Shown here: positions 37,601-45,757 of the stretch, piece after piece | Layout of the letters: every line of letters starts with the position of its first letter | Numbering within the stretch: position 1 is the stretch's first letter | Source of the DNA: Opitutaceae bacterium | GTDB taxonomy: Bacteria; Verrucomicrobiota; Verrucomicrobiia; Opitutales; Opitutaceae | DNA: 56,714 nt | NCBI GenBank assembly: GCA_027485815.1 | Contig: JAIXQE010000101.1 | Location: 1-56,714 of the forward strand | Direction: 5' to 3' | Position numbers and translations under genes: made by a program | The notes under the pieces: model-generated | What the model was told of the DNA's origin: nothing | Databases searched by the model: none | The model's input: only the letters and a program-made list of their open reading frames with translations

Positions 37601-38062
37601 TCAGGACCGGGGAACGACGACGCGGGCCAAGGCGGTCACAAGGGCCAGCAAGACGGTGAGGCTCGTCGCGACCGCGAAGCCCAGCCCCTGCAGCCACGCG
37701 GCGGGCAGGGCGAGGATACCCTCGAGGAGGGACTGGGCCACGGAGGCCAAGGGAGAGGCGGCCGCGGCGACGCGGGAGAGCATCGCGTCCAGCCAATGGG
37801 AGCCACCCGTGAGGGCGGCGGCGCTGCACCCCGCGCCGCCGGCGGCAATGGTCAGGAAGGTCCAACGCGCGGCGCGCGGCCAGCAGGCGAAGTCCCGGCG
37901 CCACCAAGGCAGGCGCTCGCGGCGGGCGAGTTCGGCGAGCACCCGGCCGGCCAACGTGGCGGGCGCGGAGGGCGGCGGCAGCGAGCGGAGCGTGGCGTGG
38001 GTCCAGGCCGTGAGGGGATCCGGTTCCGGGGGGAGACGGGCGGGTTCGAGGCGAGGGTTCAT
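37601..38062 (-). CDS. Small membrane protein, possible anti-sigma partner
   Basis: 153 residues. Soluble N-terminal half with Arg/Leu-rich helix (SAPATLAGRVLAELARRERLPWWRRDF), then two hydrophobic segments (about 68-87 and 125-150). It overlaps the sigma gene stop by 4 bases, the position in which anti-sigma factors commonly lie. No zinc-binding His-x3-Cys-x2-Cys motif is visible, so the assignment as anti-sigma factor is inference from position. Confidence 0.65.
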   Translation of the reverse strand: MNPRLEPARLPPEPDPLTAWTHATLRSLPPPSAPATLAGRVLAELARRERLPWWRRDFACWPRAARWTFLTIAAGGAGCSAAALTGGSHWLDAMLSRVAAAASPLASVAQSLLEGILALPAAWLQGLGFAVATSLTVLLALVTALARVVVPRS

Positions 38063-38655
38063 GGCTGAAAGGGGTCGTGGACGGTGCCGGAGGCGCGGAG
38101 GAGGGTCGCGAGGGCGGCCCGCCCGCGGAGGATGTCGGTCTTCACCTTGGCCAAGGAGACTCCGAGGCGGGTGGCGATCTCGTCGTAGGCGAGGTCTTCG
38201 AAATGGAAGAGCACGAGCGGCACCCGCTGGTGGTCCGGCAGCGCGGCCAGGGCCTGCTCCACCCGGGCCCGGCGTTCCGCGGCCTCCACCGGGGCGCGCG
38301 GCTCGTCGGGCGCGGCGAATTCAACCTCGGGCCCGGGGCCCTCGCCGGTGTCCTCGCGGCGCAGTTCGGAGAAGAAGCGCCAGCGGCGCCGGTAGCGGGA
38401 GAGGTGGTTGAGGGCGAGGTTGGTGGCCACCGTCTTGAGCCAGCCGCCGATGGTGGCGCTGGTGCGGAGCTGGTCGAAGCGCGCGTGCGCCCGCAGGAAG
38501 ACCTCCTGCGCGATGTCCTCGGCCGCGGCGCGGTTGGCCGTGAGTCGGACGGCCGTGGCGTAGACCATATCCTGGTAGGCGCGCATGAAGGCGGTGAATT
38601 CCTCCTCCGGGTTCACGGGGGGGACGGGCGACGCGGTGGGTTCATTGTGGTTCAT
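38059..38655 (-). CDS. ECF-type RNA polymerase sigma factor
   Basis: 198 residues with region 2 (FMRAYQDMVYATAVRLTANRAAAEDIAQEVFLRAHARFDQL and IGGWLKTVATNLALNHLSR) and region 4 (ALAALPDHQRVPLVLFHFEDLAYDEIATRLGVSLAKVKTDILRGRAAL). It directs RNA polymerase to a small regulon, likely including its own operon. First gene of a three-gene module with a small membrane protein and the RDD-domain protein. The promoter is not evident. Confidence 0.93.
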   Translation of the reverse strand: MNHNEPTASPVPPVNPEEEFTAFMRAYQDMVYATAVRLTANRAAAEDIAQEVFLRAHARFDQLRTSATIGGWLKTVATNLALNHLSRYRRRWRFFSELRREDTGEGPGPEVEFAAPDEPRAPVEAAERRARVEQALAALPDHQRVPLVLFHFEDLAYDEIATRLGVSLAKVKTDILRGRAALATLLRASGTVHDPFQP

Positions 38656-38716
38656 CGGCAGAACCCCGCAGCCCGGGAAAAGTTACGTCTCCGGCGCGCG
38701 GCCCGCCGGGCGGCGC

Positions 38717-39505
38717 TCAGAAGTCGATGGCTTTGATCGTGCCGATCTTCACCTCGAACCGTTCCGCGTACGGCTTCACCCGCCGCAGATCGGTGCGCTT
38801 GAGGTCCATCGAGGCGCCGCCGGAGAAGAACAAGATCGACCAGTCCGCGTCGCCGCTGATCCCGGCGAGCGCCGGTGGCGCCTGCGGATCAACCTGCACG
38901 AAATCCAAAGTGGCGTCGCCCGCCTTCACATTAAGCACCAGCTTGGCGCGGAACGACTCGCGCAGCAGCACCGACAGGTTCTCGAGCACCTCACCCTCCT
39001 TGCGCAAGCGCGCCTGCACCCGGAACTTCTCGGGCGGGAAGCGCTGGTTGTCGGTCCGGCGCAGCGGCAACTCGAAGATCCAGTGCGTCGCGGTCTCCTC
39101 GGCCAGCGTGGCCCCGCCGAGCTCGATCGCCTCGCCCAAGGTCGGGTAGCCACGCCGCGGCGCCGAGGGCCGCTCCGGGTCCGCTTCCTCCCCTCGCCGG
39201 CGGTACTTGGCGCGGTCGCGGTCAGACGGCTCGCGGCCGTTGATCATGACGGGCGTCCACTGCTGCTCGTAGGGCTTGGACGGGTCGTACCGGAGGATCT
39301 GCTCCGACTTCACCTTCCCGGCGGAATCGCGCATCACGCGGTGTTCCGTGTAGGCCCAGCGGGGGAAATCGTCGGCGACGCGCTGCAGCGCGGTGGTGAG
39401 GAGCGAAAGTTCCTCGGGCGTGACGGCTCGCGGTAGCGCCCGGACGCCAGCGGGCAGAACCAGCAGGAGGAGGAGCAAGGGCAACACGGCGCGGCGAGAA
39501 GGCAT
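38717..39505 (-). CDS. Exported protein, unknown function
   Basis: 262 residues with a leucine-rich signal peptide (MPSRRAVLPLLLLLLVLPAGVRA). The mature part has a mixed alpha/beta pattern with a repeated basic amphipathic look (GKVKSEQILRYDP, PPEKFRVQARLRKEGEVL) and ends KIGTIKAIDF. No known family recognised by eye. Located 61 bases upstream of the ECF sigma gene on the same strand. Confidence 0.75.
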   Translation of the reverse strand: MPSRRAVLPLLLLLLVLPAGVRALPRAVTPEELSLLTTALQRVADDFPRWAYTEHRVMRDSAGKVKSEQILRYDPSKPYEQQWTPVMINGREPSDRDRAKYRRRGEEADPERPSAPRRGYPTLGEAIELGGATLAEETATHWIFELPLRRTDNQRFPPEKFRVQARLRKEGEVLENLSVLLRESFRAKLVLNVKAGDATLDFVQVDPQAPPALAGISGDADWSILFFSGGASMDLKRTDLRRVKPYAERFEVKIGTIKAIDF

Positions 39506-39576
39506 CGGCGAGCCTGACCTTCGCTAGCGCGGGCGAGGGGCGCAAGTCCCCGCGCGCGGAGGCAACCCGGCGTGTT

Positions 39577-39825
39577 TCAATGGGTGGGAGTCGAACCGCC
39601 GGATTCCGCCGTACTCTCGGGAGGCCGGAAACGGGCCGGCACCTCGCCCGCGCGACCCTGCACCACGACCTCCAACAAACTGGCGAGGGCAGCCGCGCGC
39701 GAAATCGACCGTTCGGTGGCCAGCTGGTCGGCGCGCCGCGACAGTTGCGCCGCCATCACGGCGGCCTGAGCCGGCGAGGCCCCGAGGCGCGCGCAGAGTT
39801 GGGTGAGTTGCTCCAGCTCGTTCAC
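39577..39825 (-). CDS. Small protein of unknown function, coupled to YgfZ
   Basis: 82 residues from a GTG at 39825 that overlaps the ygfZ stop (GTGA), so it is translationally coupled. Helical, with LARLG-like segments and Ala/Gln-rich stretches (CARLGASPAQAAVMAAQLSRRADQLATERSISRAAALASLLEVVVQG). It has no recognised domain and a polar C-terminus. A longer frame to 39927 runs inside ygfZ and was dropped. Confidence 0.65.
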   Translation of the reverse strand: MNELEQLTQLCARLGASPAQAAVMAAQLSRRADQLATERSISRAAALASLLEVVVQGRAGEVPARFRPPESTAESGGSTPTH

Positions 39826-40727
39826 GGGGCGGGACTCCGACGCACGCTGGGCTGAGTGTCGCCCGGCAGGAGCAACCGCCCGTCGGGAGGCGCGTGGAGT
39901 AAGCTGATCATCGCGAGCCCGATCCATCCCCCGCGGCCGTCCGCCGCAGCACTGCGCACCTCACCCGCGAGACGATCCTCGGCTCCGCGGAGGGGGGTGC
40001 CGGGAGCCGGGGGTAGCGCCCCTTCCCCGGCCACGCGCCAGAGCTGACGGCGGACCTGGCCCATCGCCTTGAGCCGCGCCATCACCTCTTGGCCGAGGTA
40101 GCAGCCCTTCTGAAACGAGACCGCCGCGCCCTCGAGACCAGCCTCCTGCGGCAGATCCGCGGGGCCGAACTCCTCCGGGATCGCCGGGAGGCCCGCGTCC
40201 AGACGCAGCAGCTTCATCTGTACGGCGTCCAGTTCGCGCCCGGCCGGCGGCGGCAGCGCGGCGGCCAGCTCCCGGCGGCCGACCCACTCCACGTTGCCCG
40301 CGGCGATCCGGCGGCCCGTGAACCGGAACGCGTCCGGGCCCGCCGCGGGGCCGTCGTTCGCGGCCGAGAGCAGGCTGAGTCCGGTCCAGGCCGGAGTCTG
40401 GTCCTCCAGCGTCACCTCGTCGGCGATGAGGAACGCCTCCAGGCGGGCGAGCAGCGCGGCGGCGGGCGTGAAGTAGCTGCCGACCCAGAATTCGTCCGGG
40501 GCCGCCCCCCGGAGCACAAAGCTGTCGCCCACCACCTTGCCCTTCACCGTGAGCCACAGGCCATAGACCGCCGCGGCAGCACCGTCGCGGAGCGGGCGGA
40601 GGTCCTGCGTGTTCTGGCCCTGCAGAAACGAGAACGCGTCCGGACCTGACACGCGCAGCCAGGCGGACGGATCCCATCGGTGCCAGGCCGGGTAAGTAGA
40701 AAACTTGATATCGGTTAAGAGACTCAC
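39822..40727 (-). CDS. ygfZ: YgfZ/GcvT-like folate-binding protein
   Basis: 301 residues. The family hallmark KGCYLGQE is present (SFQKGCYLGQEVMARL), together with DAFSFLQGQNTQDLRPL and a GcvT-like beta-barrel C-terminus. YgfZ assists iron-sulfur cluster assembly or repair using tetrahydrofolate and its conserved Cys. The GTG at 40727 is the only plausible start and lacks an evident Shine-Dalgarno sequence. Upstream DNA is an AT-rich island shared with the divergent EamA gene. Confidence 0.9.
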   Translation of the reverse strand: MSLLTDIKFSTYPAWHRWDPSAWLRVSGPDAFSFLQGQNTQDLRPLRDGAAAAVYGLWLTVKGKVVGDSFVLRGAAPDEFWVGSYFTPAAALLARLEAFLIADEVTLEDQTPAWTGLSLLSAANDGPAAGPDAFRFTGRRIAAGNVEWVGRRELAAALPPPAGRELDAVQMKLLRLDAGLPAIPEEFGPADLPQEAGLEGAAVSFQKGCYLGQEVMARLKAMGQVRRQLWRVAGEGALPPAPGTPLRGAEDRLAGEVRSAAADGRGGWIGLAMISLLHAPPDGRLLLPGDTQPSVRRSPAP

Positions 40728-40772
40728 TCGGAGGATTTTAAAAAATATATGGTAGATTTTGCAAACTTCTCA

Positions 40773-40800
40773 TTGACCCGCGCCCCCCTGTGCCTATTCC
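40773..40800 (+). promoter_or_regulatory. Possible sigma-70-type promoter in the AT-rich island
   Basis: TTGACC (40773-40778) and TATTCC (40795-40800) are separated by 16 bases. A transcript from here would start near 40807 and run into two hairpins. The match is weak and the call rests mainly on location, in an unusually AT-rich segment of a GC-rich window. Confidence 0.25.
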
Positions 40801-40823
40801 TCTGCTCATCACTTTCAAGACTT

Positions 40824-40844
40824 CTCCCGCCTAGCGGGAGTTTT
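40824..40844 (+). terminator. Hairpin followed by short T-run
   Basis: Perfect 7-bp stem CTCCCGC / GCGGGAG (40824-40830 and 40834-40840) with a CTA loop, then TTTT. It resembles a short intrinsic terminator. Confidence 0.5.
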
Positions 40845-40864
40845 GGGGTAACTAAGAAAGCAAA

Positions 40865-40903
40865 GGCCGGCCACTTAGGGGTAAGTGGCCGGCCACTTTT
40901 TTT
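40865..40903 (+). terminator. Strong intrinsic terminator
   Basis: Perfect 13-bp stem GGCCGGCCACTTA / TAAGTGGCCGGCC (40865-40877 and 40882-40894), GGGG loop, then AC and seven T (40897-40903). This is the clearest Rho-independent terminator in the window. It lies between divergent genes, where no known plus-strand gene needs ending. Confidence 0.75.
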
Positions 40904-40967
40904 CCCGGGAATGAGAGCGGTCCCTTTGCCCCTTGCGTGAGGAGAGCGGGGCCGGCTCCGTGAGGGG

Positions 40968-41894
40968 ATGTTCGCCGCCCTGTTCGCCGCCACCTTCTTC
41001 GCGCTGAGCGCGAGCTGCGCGAACCGAAGCTTGCGGCACTTCGGTCCCGCGCGCGCGAACCTCGGCCGCCTCGTGGTGGCGACGCTGGTGCTGGGGGCGT
41101 TCGCGCACACAGCGGGCGGGGGCCTCGGCAGCGCGAGCACGGGCTGGTTCCTGCTCAGCGGCGTGATCGGGATGGGACTCGGCGATCTGGCCGTCTACGC
41201 GGCCCTGCCGCGCCTGGGTTCGCGGCTCACGGTGCTTCTGGTGCAATGCCTGGCGGCACCGCTGGCGGCGGCGGGGGAATGGCTCTGGCTTGGCACGCGG
41301 ATCTCCGGGACGGAGATGGTGTGGGGGACGGTGATCCTCGCGGGCGTCGCGCTCGCGCTGGCGCCCGGCCGAAGTGGCGGGCCGGTCGTGGGCGGGGGAG
41401 CGGCGCTCGGGTTCGCGTTCCTCGCCGCCTGCGGGCAGGGCTTCGGCGCGCTGGTCAGCCGCAAGGGCGTGCAGGCGGCGGAAGCAGCCGGGGAACTGGT
41501 GGCCAACGCGACCTTCGGGCTGACCGCCGCCTACCAGCGGATTCTGGCCGGCCTGATCTTCACCATGCTCTGGTTCGCCGTGCAGGGGCGGTGGGGACGC
41601 ACCGCCGAATCACCCTGGGCGGCCTATCGTCATCCCGGGGCGGCGAACCCACCTCGCGGCGGCTGGGGCTGGATGGTCGCGAACGGCCTCGCGGGACCGG
41701 TGATCGGCGTCGGCTGCTACCAGTGGGCGCTCGCCACCACCCCGAGCGGGCTGGTCCTGCCGATCGCGGCGACCGCGCCGCTGCTGGCGATGCCGATCGC
41801 GTTCTGGCTGGAGGGCGACCGGCCGGGGAAGCGGGCGATCCTCGGGGGCCTGGTGGCGGTCGCCGGCTGCGTCGCCCTCGCCCGAGCGCGGTGA
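40968..41894 (+). CDS. EamA/DMT family membrane transporter
   Basis: 308 residues with about ten hydrophobic helices in two EamA halves: MFAALFAATFFALSASCANRSLRHFGP..., GDLAVYAALPRLGSRLTVLLVQCLAAPLAAAGEWLWLG, and GPVIGVGCYQWALATTPSGLVLPIAATAPLLAMPIAFWLEGD. Members export metabolites or amino acids; the substrate is unknown. The ATG at 40968 follows a GGGG-rich leader (GTGAGGGG). Confidence 0.88.
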   Translation: MFAALFAATFFALSASCANRSLRHFGPARANLGRLVVATLVLGAFAHTAGGGLGSASTGWFLLSGVIGMGLGDLAVYAALPRLGSRLTVLLVQCLAAPLAAAGEWLWLGTRISGTEMVWGTVILAGVALALAPGRSGGPVVGGGAALGFAFLAACGQGFGALVSRKGVQAAEAAGELVANATFGLTAAYQRILAGLIFTMLWFAVQGRWGRTAESPWAAYRHPGAANPPRGGWGWMVANGLAGPVIGVGCYQWALATTPSGLVLPIAATAPLLAMPIAFWLEGDRPGKRAILGGLVAVAGCVALARAR

Positions 41895-41962
41895 GGCGGG
41901 ACGCCCCGCGCGCACGCCACGGTTGACGCCCCGGGGCCGAGCCGGTGTCGTCGCCGGCTTCG

Positions 41963-43831
41963 ATGCTGACGATCGCCGATGTCTCCAAGTCCTACGGTAC
42001 CCGCGAGCTCTTTGCCGAGGTGTCGCTCTTCATCGCGCGCACGGACCGCCTCGGACTCGTGGGGCCGAACGGCGCCGGCAAGTCGACGCTGTTCAACCTG
42101 ATCCTCGGGGAGGAGCGGCCCGACACCGGCACGATCGAGTGGGAGCGCGGGGCGGACTTCGGTTTCCTCCCGCAGGAGAGCGCCCCCGCCGGCGAGGAGA
42201 CGATCCTGCACATCGCGACCAGCGGGAAACGCCTGGAGCCCACGGAGGACGACTTCGACATCGACTACACCCTCGAGCCGCGCGCCCGGAAGATCCTCGC
42301 CGGCCTCGGGTTCCGCGAGGGGGACGCCGACCTGCCGGCGAAGACCTTCTCCGGCGGCTGGGTGATGCGCGCCCACCTCGCCCGCCTCCTCGTGGCCGAG
42401 CCCGCCCTGCTGCTGCTCGACGAGCCCACCAATCACCTCGATCTGGAGGCCCTGCTCTGGTTCCAGGACTACCTGACGCGCTACCCGGGCGGCCTCGTGG
42501 TCATCTCGCACGACCGCGCGTTCCTGAACGCCCTCTGCACCGGGATGCTGGAGCTGCGCGGCGGCCGGCTGCACTACTACCACGGCAACTACGACAATTT
42601 CCTGCAGGAGAAGGAGGCTCGGAAGGACCAGCAGGCGGCGCTGTTCAAGAACCAGCAGCGCGAGATCGCCCACCTGCAGAAATTCGTCGACCGCTTCGGC
42701 GCCAAGGCCTCGATGGCCTCCCGCGCGAAATCGAAGGAAAAGCAGATCGAGCGGCTGCAGGAAGTCGCCGTCGAGGAGCCGCACGAGGAACTCAAGCGGA
42801 TCAACTTCCGCTTCCCGCAGCCGCCCCGCTCCGGCCTCAAGGTGATCGAGCTTGCGAACGTCCGGCAGGCCTACGGCGACCACGTCGTCTACCGCGACCT
42901 CAACTTCACCGCCGAACGCGGCCAGCGCATCGTGCTCGTCGGCCCCAACGGCGCGGGCAAGTCCACGCTGCTCAAGATCCTCGCCGGCGTGATCCCGATC
43001 CAGGGCGGCGAACGCGAGCTCGGGAGCAACGTGTTCACCGGCTACTTCGCCCAGAACCGCCTCGATAACCTGAAGCCGGACCTGACGGTCTTCGAGAACG
43101 TGATGGAGCTCCGGACGAACGAGAACCAGCTCACGGAGCAGCAGGCCCGCGCGATCCTCGGCGCCTTCCTGTTCCGCAAGGATGACGTGCACAAGCCGAT
43201 CGGCGTGCTTTCCGGCGGTGAAAAATCGCGCCTCGCCCTCGCCCGCCTGCTCGTGAAGCCGCCGAACCTGCTGCTGATGGACGAGCCGACCACGCACCTC
43301 GACATCGCCTCGATCGACGCGCTGATCCACGCCCTCAAGTCCTACGAGGGCACGCTGATCTTCATCAGCCACGACGTGCACTTCATTCGCGCGCTCGCCG
43401 AGAACGTGCTGCACGTGCACAGCGGCCGGCTCACCCCCTACGCGGGCAACTACGACTACTACCTCGAGAAGTCGCGCGCCGGCGACGCCCGCGCCGCCCT
43501 CACCGCCGGCTTCACCGACGCCCGCCCGGCCAGGCCCGCACCGGCCGCCCCCGTCGCAACCGCCCCCAGCCCGCGGCCACCCAAGCGCAGCGCCGGCGAG
43601 ATCCGCAAGTTCCGCGAACGCGTCGGCCAGCTCGAGAAGGCCGTGACGGAGCTGGAGGCCAAACAGGCGGAAATCACGGCCGCCCTCGAGGCCCCGGAGA
43701 CGTACGCCGACAAGGGCCGCTTCCATCACCTGAACCGGGAACTGTCCACGATCGTGGACCAGCTCGGCGAAGCCACCACGGCCTGGGAAAAGGCCGCCTC
43801 CGAACTTGAGGAGATGGAGCGCGGAGCCTAG
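41963..43831 (+). CDS. ABC-F family ATPase (Uup/translation-factor type)
   Basis: 622 residues from the ATG at 41963; a GTG at 41945 adds six. Two ATP-binding domains without membrane segments: Walker A GPNGAGKST in each half, signatures FSGGW and LSGGEKSRLALA, Walker B LLLLDEPTNHLD and LLLMDEPTTHLD, joined by a charged linker, plus a C-terminal coiled-coil (KFRERVGQLEKAVTELEAKQAEI...). ABC-F proteins bind ribosomes or (Uup) DNA; antibiotic protection cannot be predicted from this sequence. Its stop overlaps the convergent RelE-type gene by 4 bases. Confidence 0.93.
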   Translation: MLTIADVSKSYGTRELFAEVSLFIARTDRLGLVGPNGAGKSTLFNLILGEERPDTGTIEWERGADFGFLPQESAPAGEETILHIATSGKRLEPTEDDFDIDYTLEPRARKILAGLGFREGDADLPAKTFSGGWVMRAHLARLLVAEPALLLLDEPTNHLDLEALLWFQDYLTRYPGGLVVISHDRAFLNALCTGMLELRGGRLHYYHGNYDNFLQEKEARKDQQAALFKNQQREIAHLQKFVDRFGAKASMASRAKSKEKQIERLQEVAVEEPHEELKRINFRFPQPPRSGLKVIELANVRQAYGDHVVYRDLNFTAERGQRIVLVGPNGAGKSTLLKILAGVIPIQGGERELGSNVFTGYFAQNRLDNLKPDLTVFENVMELRTNENQLTEQQARAILGAFLFRKDDVHKPIGVLSGGEKSRLALARLLVKPPNLLLMDEPTTHLDIASIDALIHALKSYEGTLIFISHDVHFIRALAENVLHVHSGRLTPYAGNYDYYLEKSRAGDARAALTAGFTDARPARPAPAAPVATAPSPRPPKRSAGEIRKFRERVGQLEKAVTELEAKQAEITAALEAPETYADKGRFHHLNRELSTIVDQLGEATTAWEKAASELEEMERGA

Positions 43832-44133
43832 GCCCCGCGGCCGGGTTCGGTCCGGATTCTCCGGACGAACTCGGCCTCAAAGACCTCGTACACCAGACTC
43901 CGCTCCTCGGCGAAGAGCGCTTCAATAGCGCCGTCCGGAGCGTAGGCGAAGACGACCCGATGGCGGCCGACCCGCAGGCGATGGTAACCGGATAAGCCGC
44001 CCTCCAAGGCCCGAATGTCCCCGCGCTCCGCCCGAAGGTCGCGCAGGGCGAGCTTCAACGCCCGCCGCGGTTCCGGGGCTAACTGCGTCGCAAACCGGAC
44101 CACCTGCGCCGAAACCCGAACCTGCCGGTTCAT
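43828..44133 (-). CDS. RelE/ParE-type toxin
   Basis: 101 residues with the RelE/ParE layout: VRFATQLAPEPRRALKLALRDL helix pair, then GLSGYHRLRVGRHRVVFAYAPDG (beta-hairpin core with Arg residues), and LVYEVFEAEF. RelE-type toxins cleave mRNA at the ribosome. It overlaps the antitoxin by 4 bases. It is convergent with the ABC-F gene, overlapping by 4 bases. Confidence 0.88.
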   Translation of the reverse strand: MNRQVRVSAQVVRFATQLAPEPRRALKLALRDLRAERGDIRALEGGLSGYHRLRVGRHRVVFAYAPDGAIEALFAEERSLVYEVFEAEFVRRIRTEPGRGA

Positions 44134-44378
44134 TCCGGGATTTCGTCGAGCTTGCCGAAGGTCGTGCGGCCGGCCCGGTGCTCACTCACCGCCCGAACGA
44201 GCTCCGGATTGGTCAGCAGTTCAAGGGTCTCGGCCACCGCCGCCATCCGTTCGTAACTGAGCACGCAGGCGACCGGAGCATCGTGCCGGGTCACCGTGAC
44301 CATCCGGCCGCTCTCCGCGGCCCGGATGAGGGCGGGAAAGTTATTCTGGCCTTCGGAAACACTCACGGTAGATTTCAT
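44130..44378 (-). CDS. Phd/YefM-type antitoxin
   Basis: 82 residues, MKSTVSVSEGQNNFPALIRAAESGRMVTVTRHDAPVACVLSYERM: the N-terminal DNA-binding and dimer domain of the Phd/YefM family, followed by a charged C-terminus for toxin binding. Upstream on the minus strand are TTGACG (44408-44413) and TATAAA (44382-44387), 20 bases apart, too far for an ideal promoter. The pair would be autoregulated, as is typical. Confidence 0.88.
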   Translation of the reverse strand: MKSTVSVSEGQNNFPALIRAAESGRMVTVTRHDAPVACVLSYERMAAVAETLELLTNPELVRAVSEHRAGRTTFGKLDEIPE

Positions 44379-44442
44379 GCCTTTATACCTGTAGGGAAGG
44401 CCTGCTTCGTCAAGCTGAGCAGATCGCGGCCACGCGGCGGCC

Positions 44443-45750
44443 TTACTCCCCGATTCGCTCGGCGACCAGCGGGGGCGGCGGGACCCGCGTCTCCCCGAGG
44501 GTGAATGCCCCGCTCAGGAGAGCACGAGCCTCGTCGAGGCCGGCAAGGTCGTTCGCGTGCAACCACGCCAAGGGCTGGCCGGCGGCGATCGGCTCCCCGA
44601 CCTGACCCAGCCCGGCCACACCGACCGCGGGATCCACGGTGTCCTGCGCACGCGCGCGCCCGGCCCCGAGCCGCAGGGCTGCGTAGGCCACCGCGCGGGC
44701 ATCCACCGCCGTGATGAAACCCGCCCGCGGCGCCAGCACCGGCTCGATCCGCCGCGCGACCGGCAGCCGCCCGGGCTCGTCCACCACCCGGGCATCGCCT
44801 CCCTGCGCGGCGATGATTTCCCGGAACTTCGCGGCAGCGGCCCCGCTCGCGAGGGCGGCGTCGAGCCGCACGTTCGCCGCCGCCGGATCCGCCGCGACGC
44901 GACCGAGCAGAAGCATCTCCACCCCCAGCGCCCGCGTGACCTCCATCAGGTCCGCCGGTCCCGCGCCCCGCAGCGCCGCAATCGACTCGGCCACCTCCAG
45001 CGCATTGCCCACCGCGCGGCCCAACGGCGCCTCCATCCGGGTCAGCAGCGCGCGCACTTGTTTGCCCGCGGCGCGACCCACGCGGACCAGCGTCGCCGCG
45101 AGCTCCCGCGCCGCAGTCAGGTCGGGCATGAAGGCGCCGCGGCCGAACTTCACGTCCAGCACCAGCGCATCGATCCCCGCCGCCAGCTTCTTGGAGAGGA
45201 TGGAGCCGCAGATGAGGGGGATGGATTCGACCGTCGCGGTGACGTCCCGCAGCGCGTAGAGCCGGCGGTCGGCCGGGGCCAGTTCGGGCGTCTGGCCGAT
45301 CAGGGCGCACCCGATGCGCGCGACCTGATCGCGGTACTCCGCGAGGGACAGGCCCGTGCGGAAACCCGCGATCGCCTCGAGCTTGTCGAGCGTGCCCCCG
45401 GAGTGGCCGAGCCCGCGGCCGCTGATCATCGGCACCGGGACGCCGCAGGCCGCCACCCAAGGGGCGAGGACGAGGGAAACCTTGTCCCCCACCCCGCCCG
45501 TGGAGTGCTTGTCGACCTTGATCCCGGGGATTCCGGTCAGGTCGGCGACCACGCCCGAGCGCGTCATCGCGGTCGTGTAGAGCGTCGTCTCCTCCGCGTT
45601 GAGGCCGCGGAGGCAGATCGCCATCAGGAGGGCGCTGAGCTGGTAGTCGGCCCAGGAGCCGTCGGTGGCGCCGCGGACAAACGCCTCGATTTCCGCGGCG
45701 GTCAGGACGTGACCGTCCCGTTTGCGGGCGATGATCTGCGGCGGGAGCAT
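44443..45750 (-). CDS. deoA: Thymidine / pyrimidine-nucleoside phosphorylase
   Basis: 435 residues. The family motifs KHSTGGVGDKVSLVLAPWVAACGVPVPMISGRGLGHSGGTLDKLEAI are intact, along with ADLTGIPGIKVD and the C-terminal barrel (ALRLGAGRARAQDTVDPAVGVAG). It phosphorolyses thymidine to thymine and deoxyribose-1-phosphate. Specificity for thymidine versus uridine is unknown. Last gene of a minus-strand operon that begins with deoC, with only 7 bases to the ABC permease gene. Confidence 0.93.
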   Translation of the reverse strand: MLPPQIIARKRDGHVLTAAEIEAFVRGATDGSWADYQLSALLMAICLRGLNAEETTLYTTAMTRSGVVADLTGIPGIKVDKHSTGGVGDKVSLVLAPWVAACGVPVPMISGRGLGHSGGTLDKLEAIAGFRTGLSLAEYRDQVARIGCALIGQTPELAPADRRLYALRDVTATVESIPLICGSILSKKLAAGIDALVLDVKFGRGAFMPDLTAARELAATLVRVGRAAGKQVRALLTRMEAPLGRAVGNALEVAESIAALRGAGPADLMEVTRALGVEMLLLGRVAADPAAANVRLDAALASGAAAAKFREIIAAQGGDARVVDEPGRLPVARRIEPVLAPRAGFITAVDARAVAYAALRLGAGRARAQDTVDPAVGVAGLGQVGEPIAAGQPLAWLHANDLAGLDEARALLSGAFTLGETRVPPPPLVAERIGE

Positions 45751-45757
45751 GGGCAGG

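Larger units (their letters stand above)
40807..40903 (+). ncRNA. Candidate small RNA or attenuated leader
   Basis: About 97 bases between the possible promoter and the poly-T of a strong terminator, in the 240-base gap between the divergent ygfZ and EamA genes. It contains two hairpins (40824-40840 and 40865-40894) and no convincing small protein. No gene ends just upstream on this strand, so the hairpins would not be ending a known gene. This could be a small RNA, or a regulated leader of the EamA gene that starts at 40968. Inference only. Confidence 0.3.

Noticed and set aside
38656-38700. GTAACTTTT upstream of the ECF sigma gene as an auto-regulated -35 element
   Set aside because: It is only 23-31 bases before the ATG, leaving too little room for a -10 and start of transcription.
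44376-44415. A promoter for the antitoxin gene (TTGACG and TATAAA)
   Set aside because: The two boxes are 20 bases apart and TATAAA lies too near the ATG, so the fit is poor.
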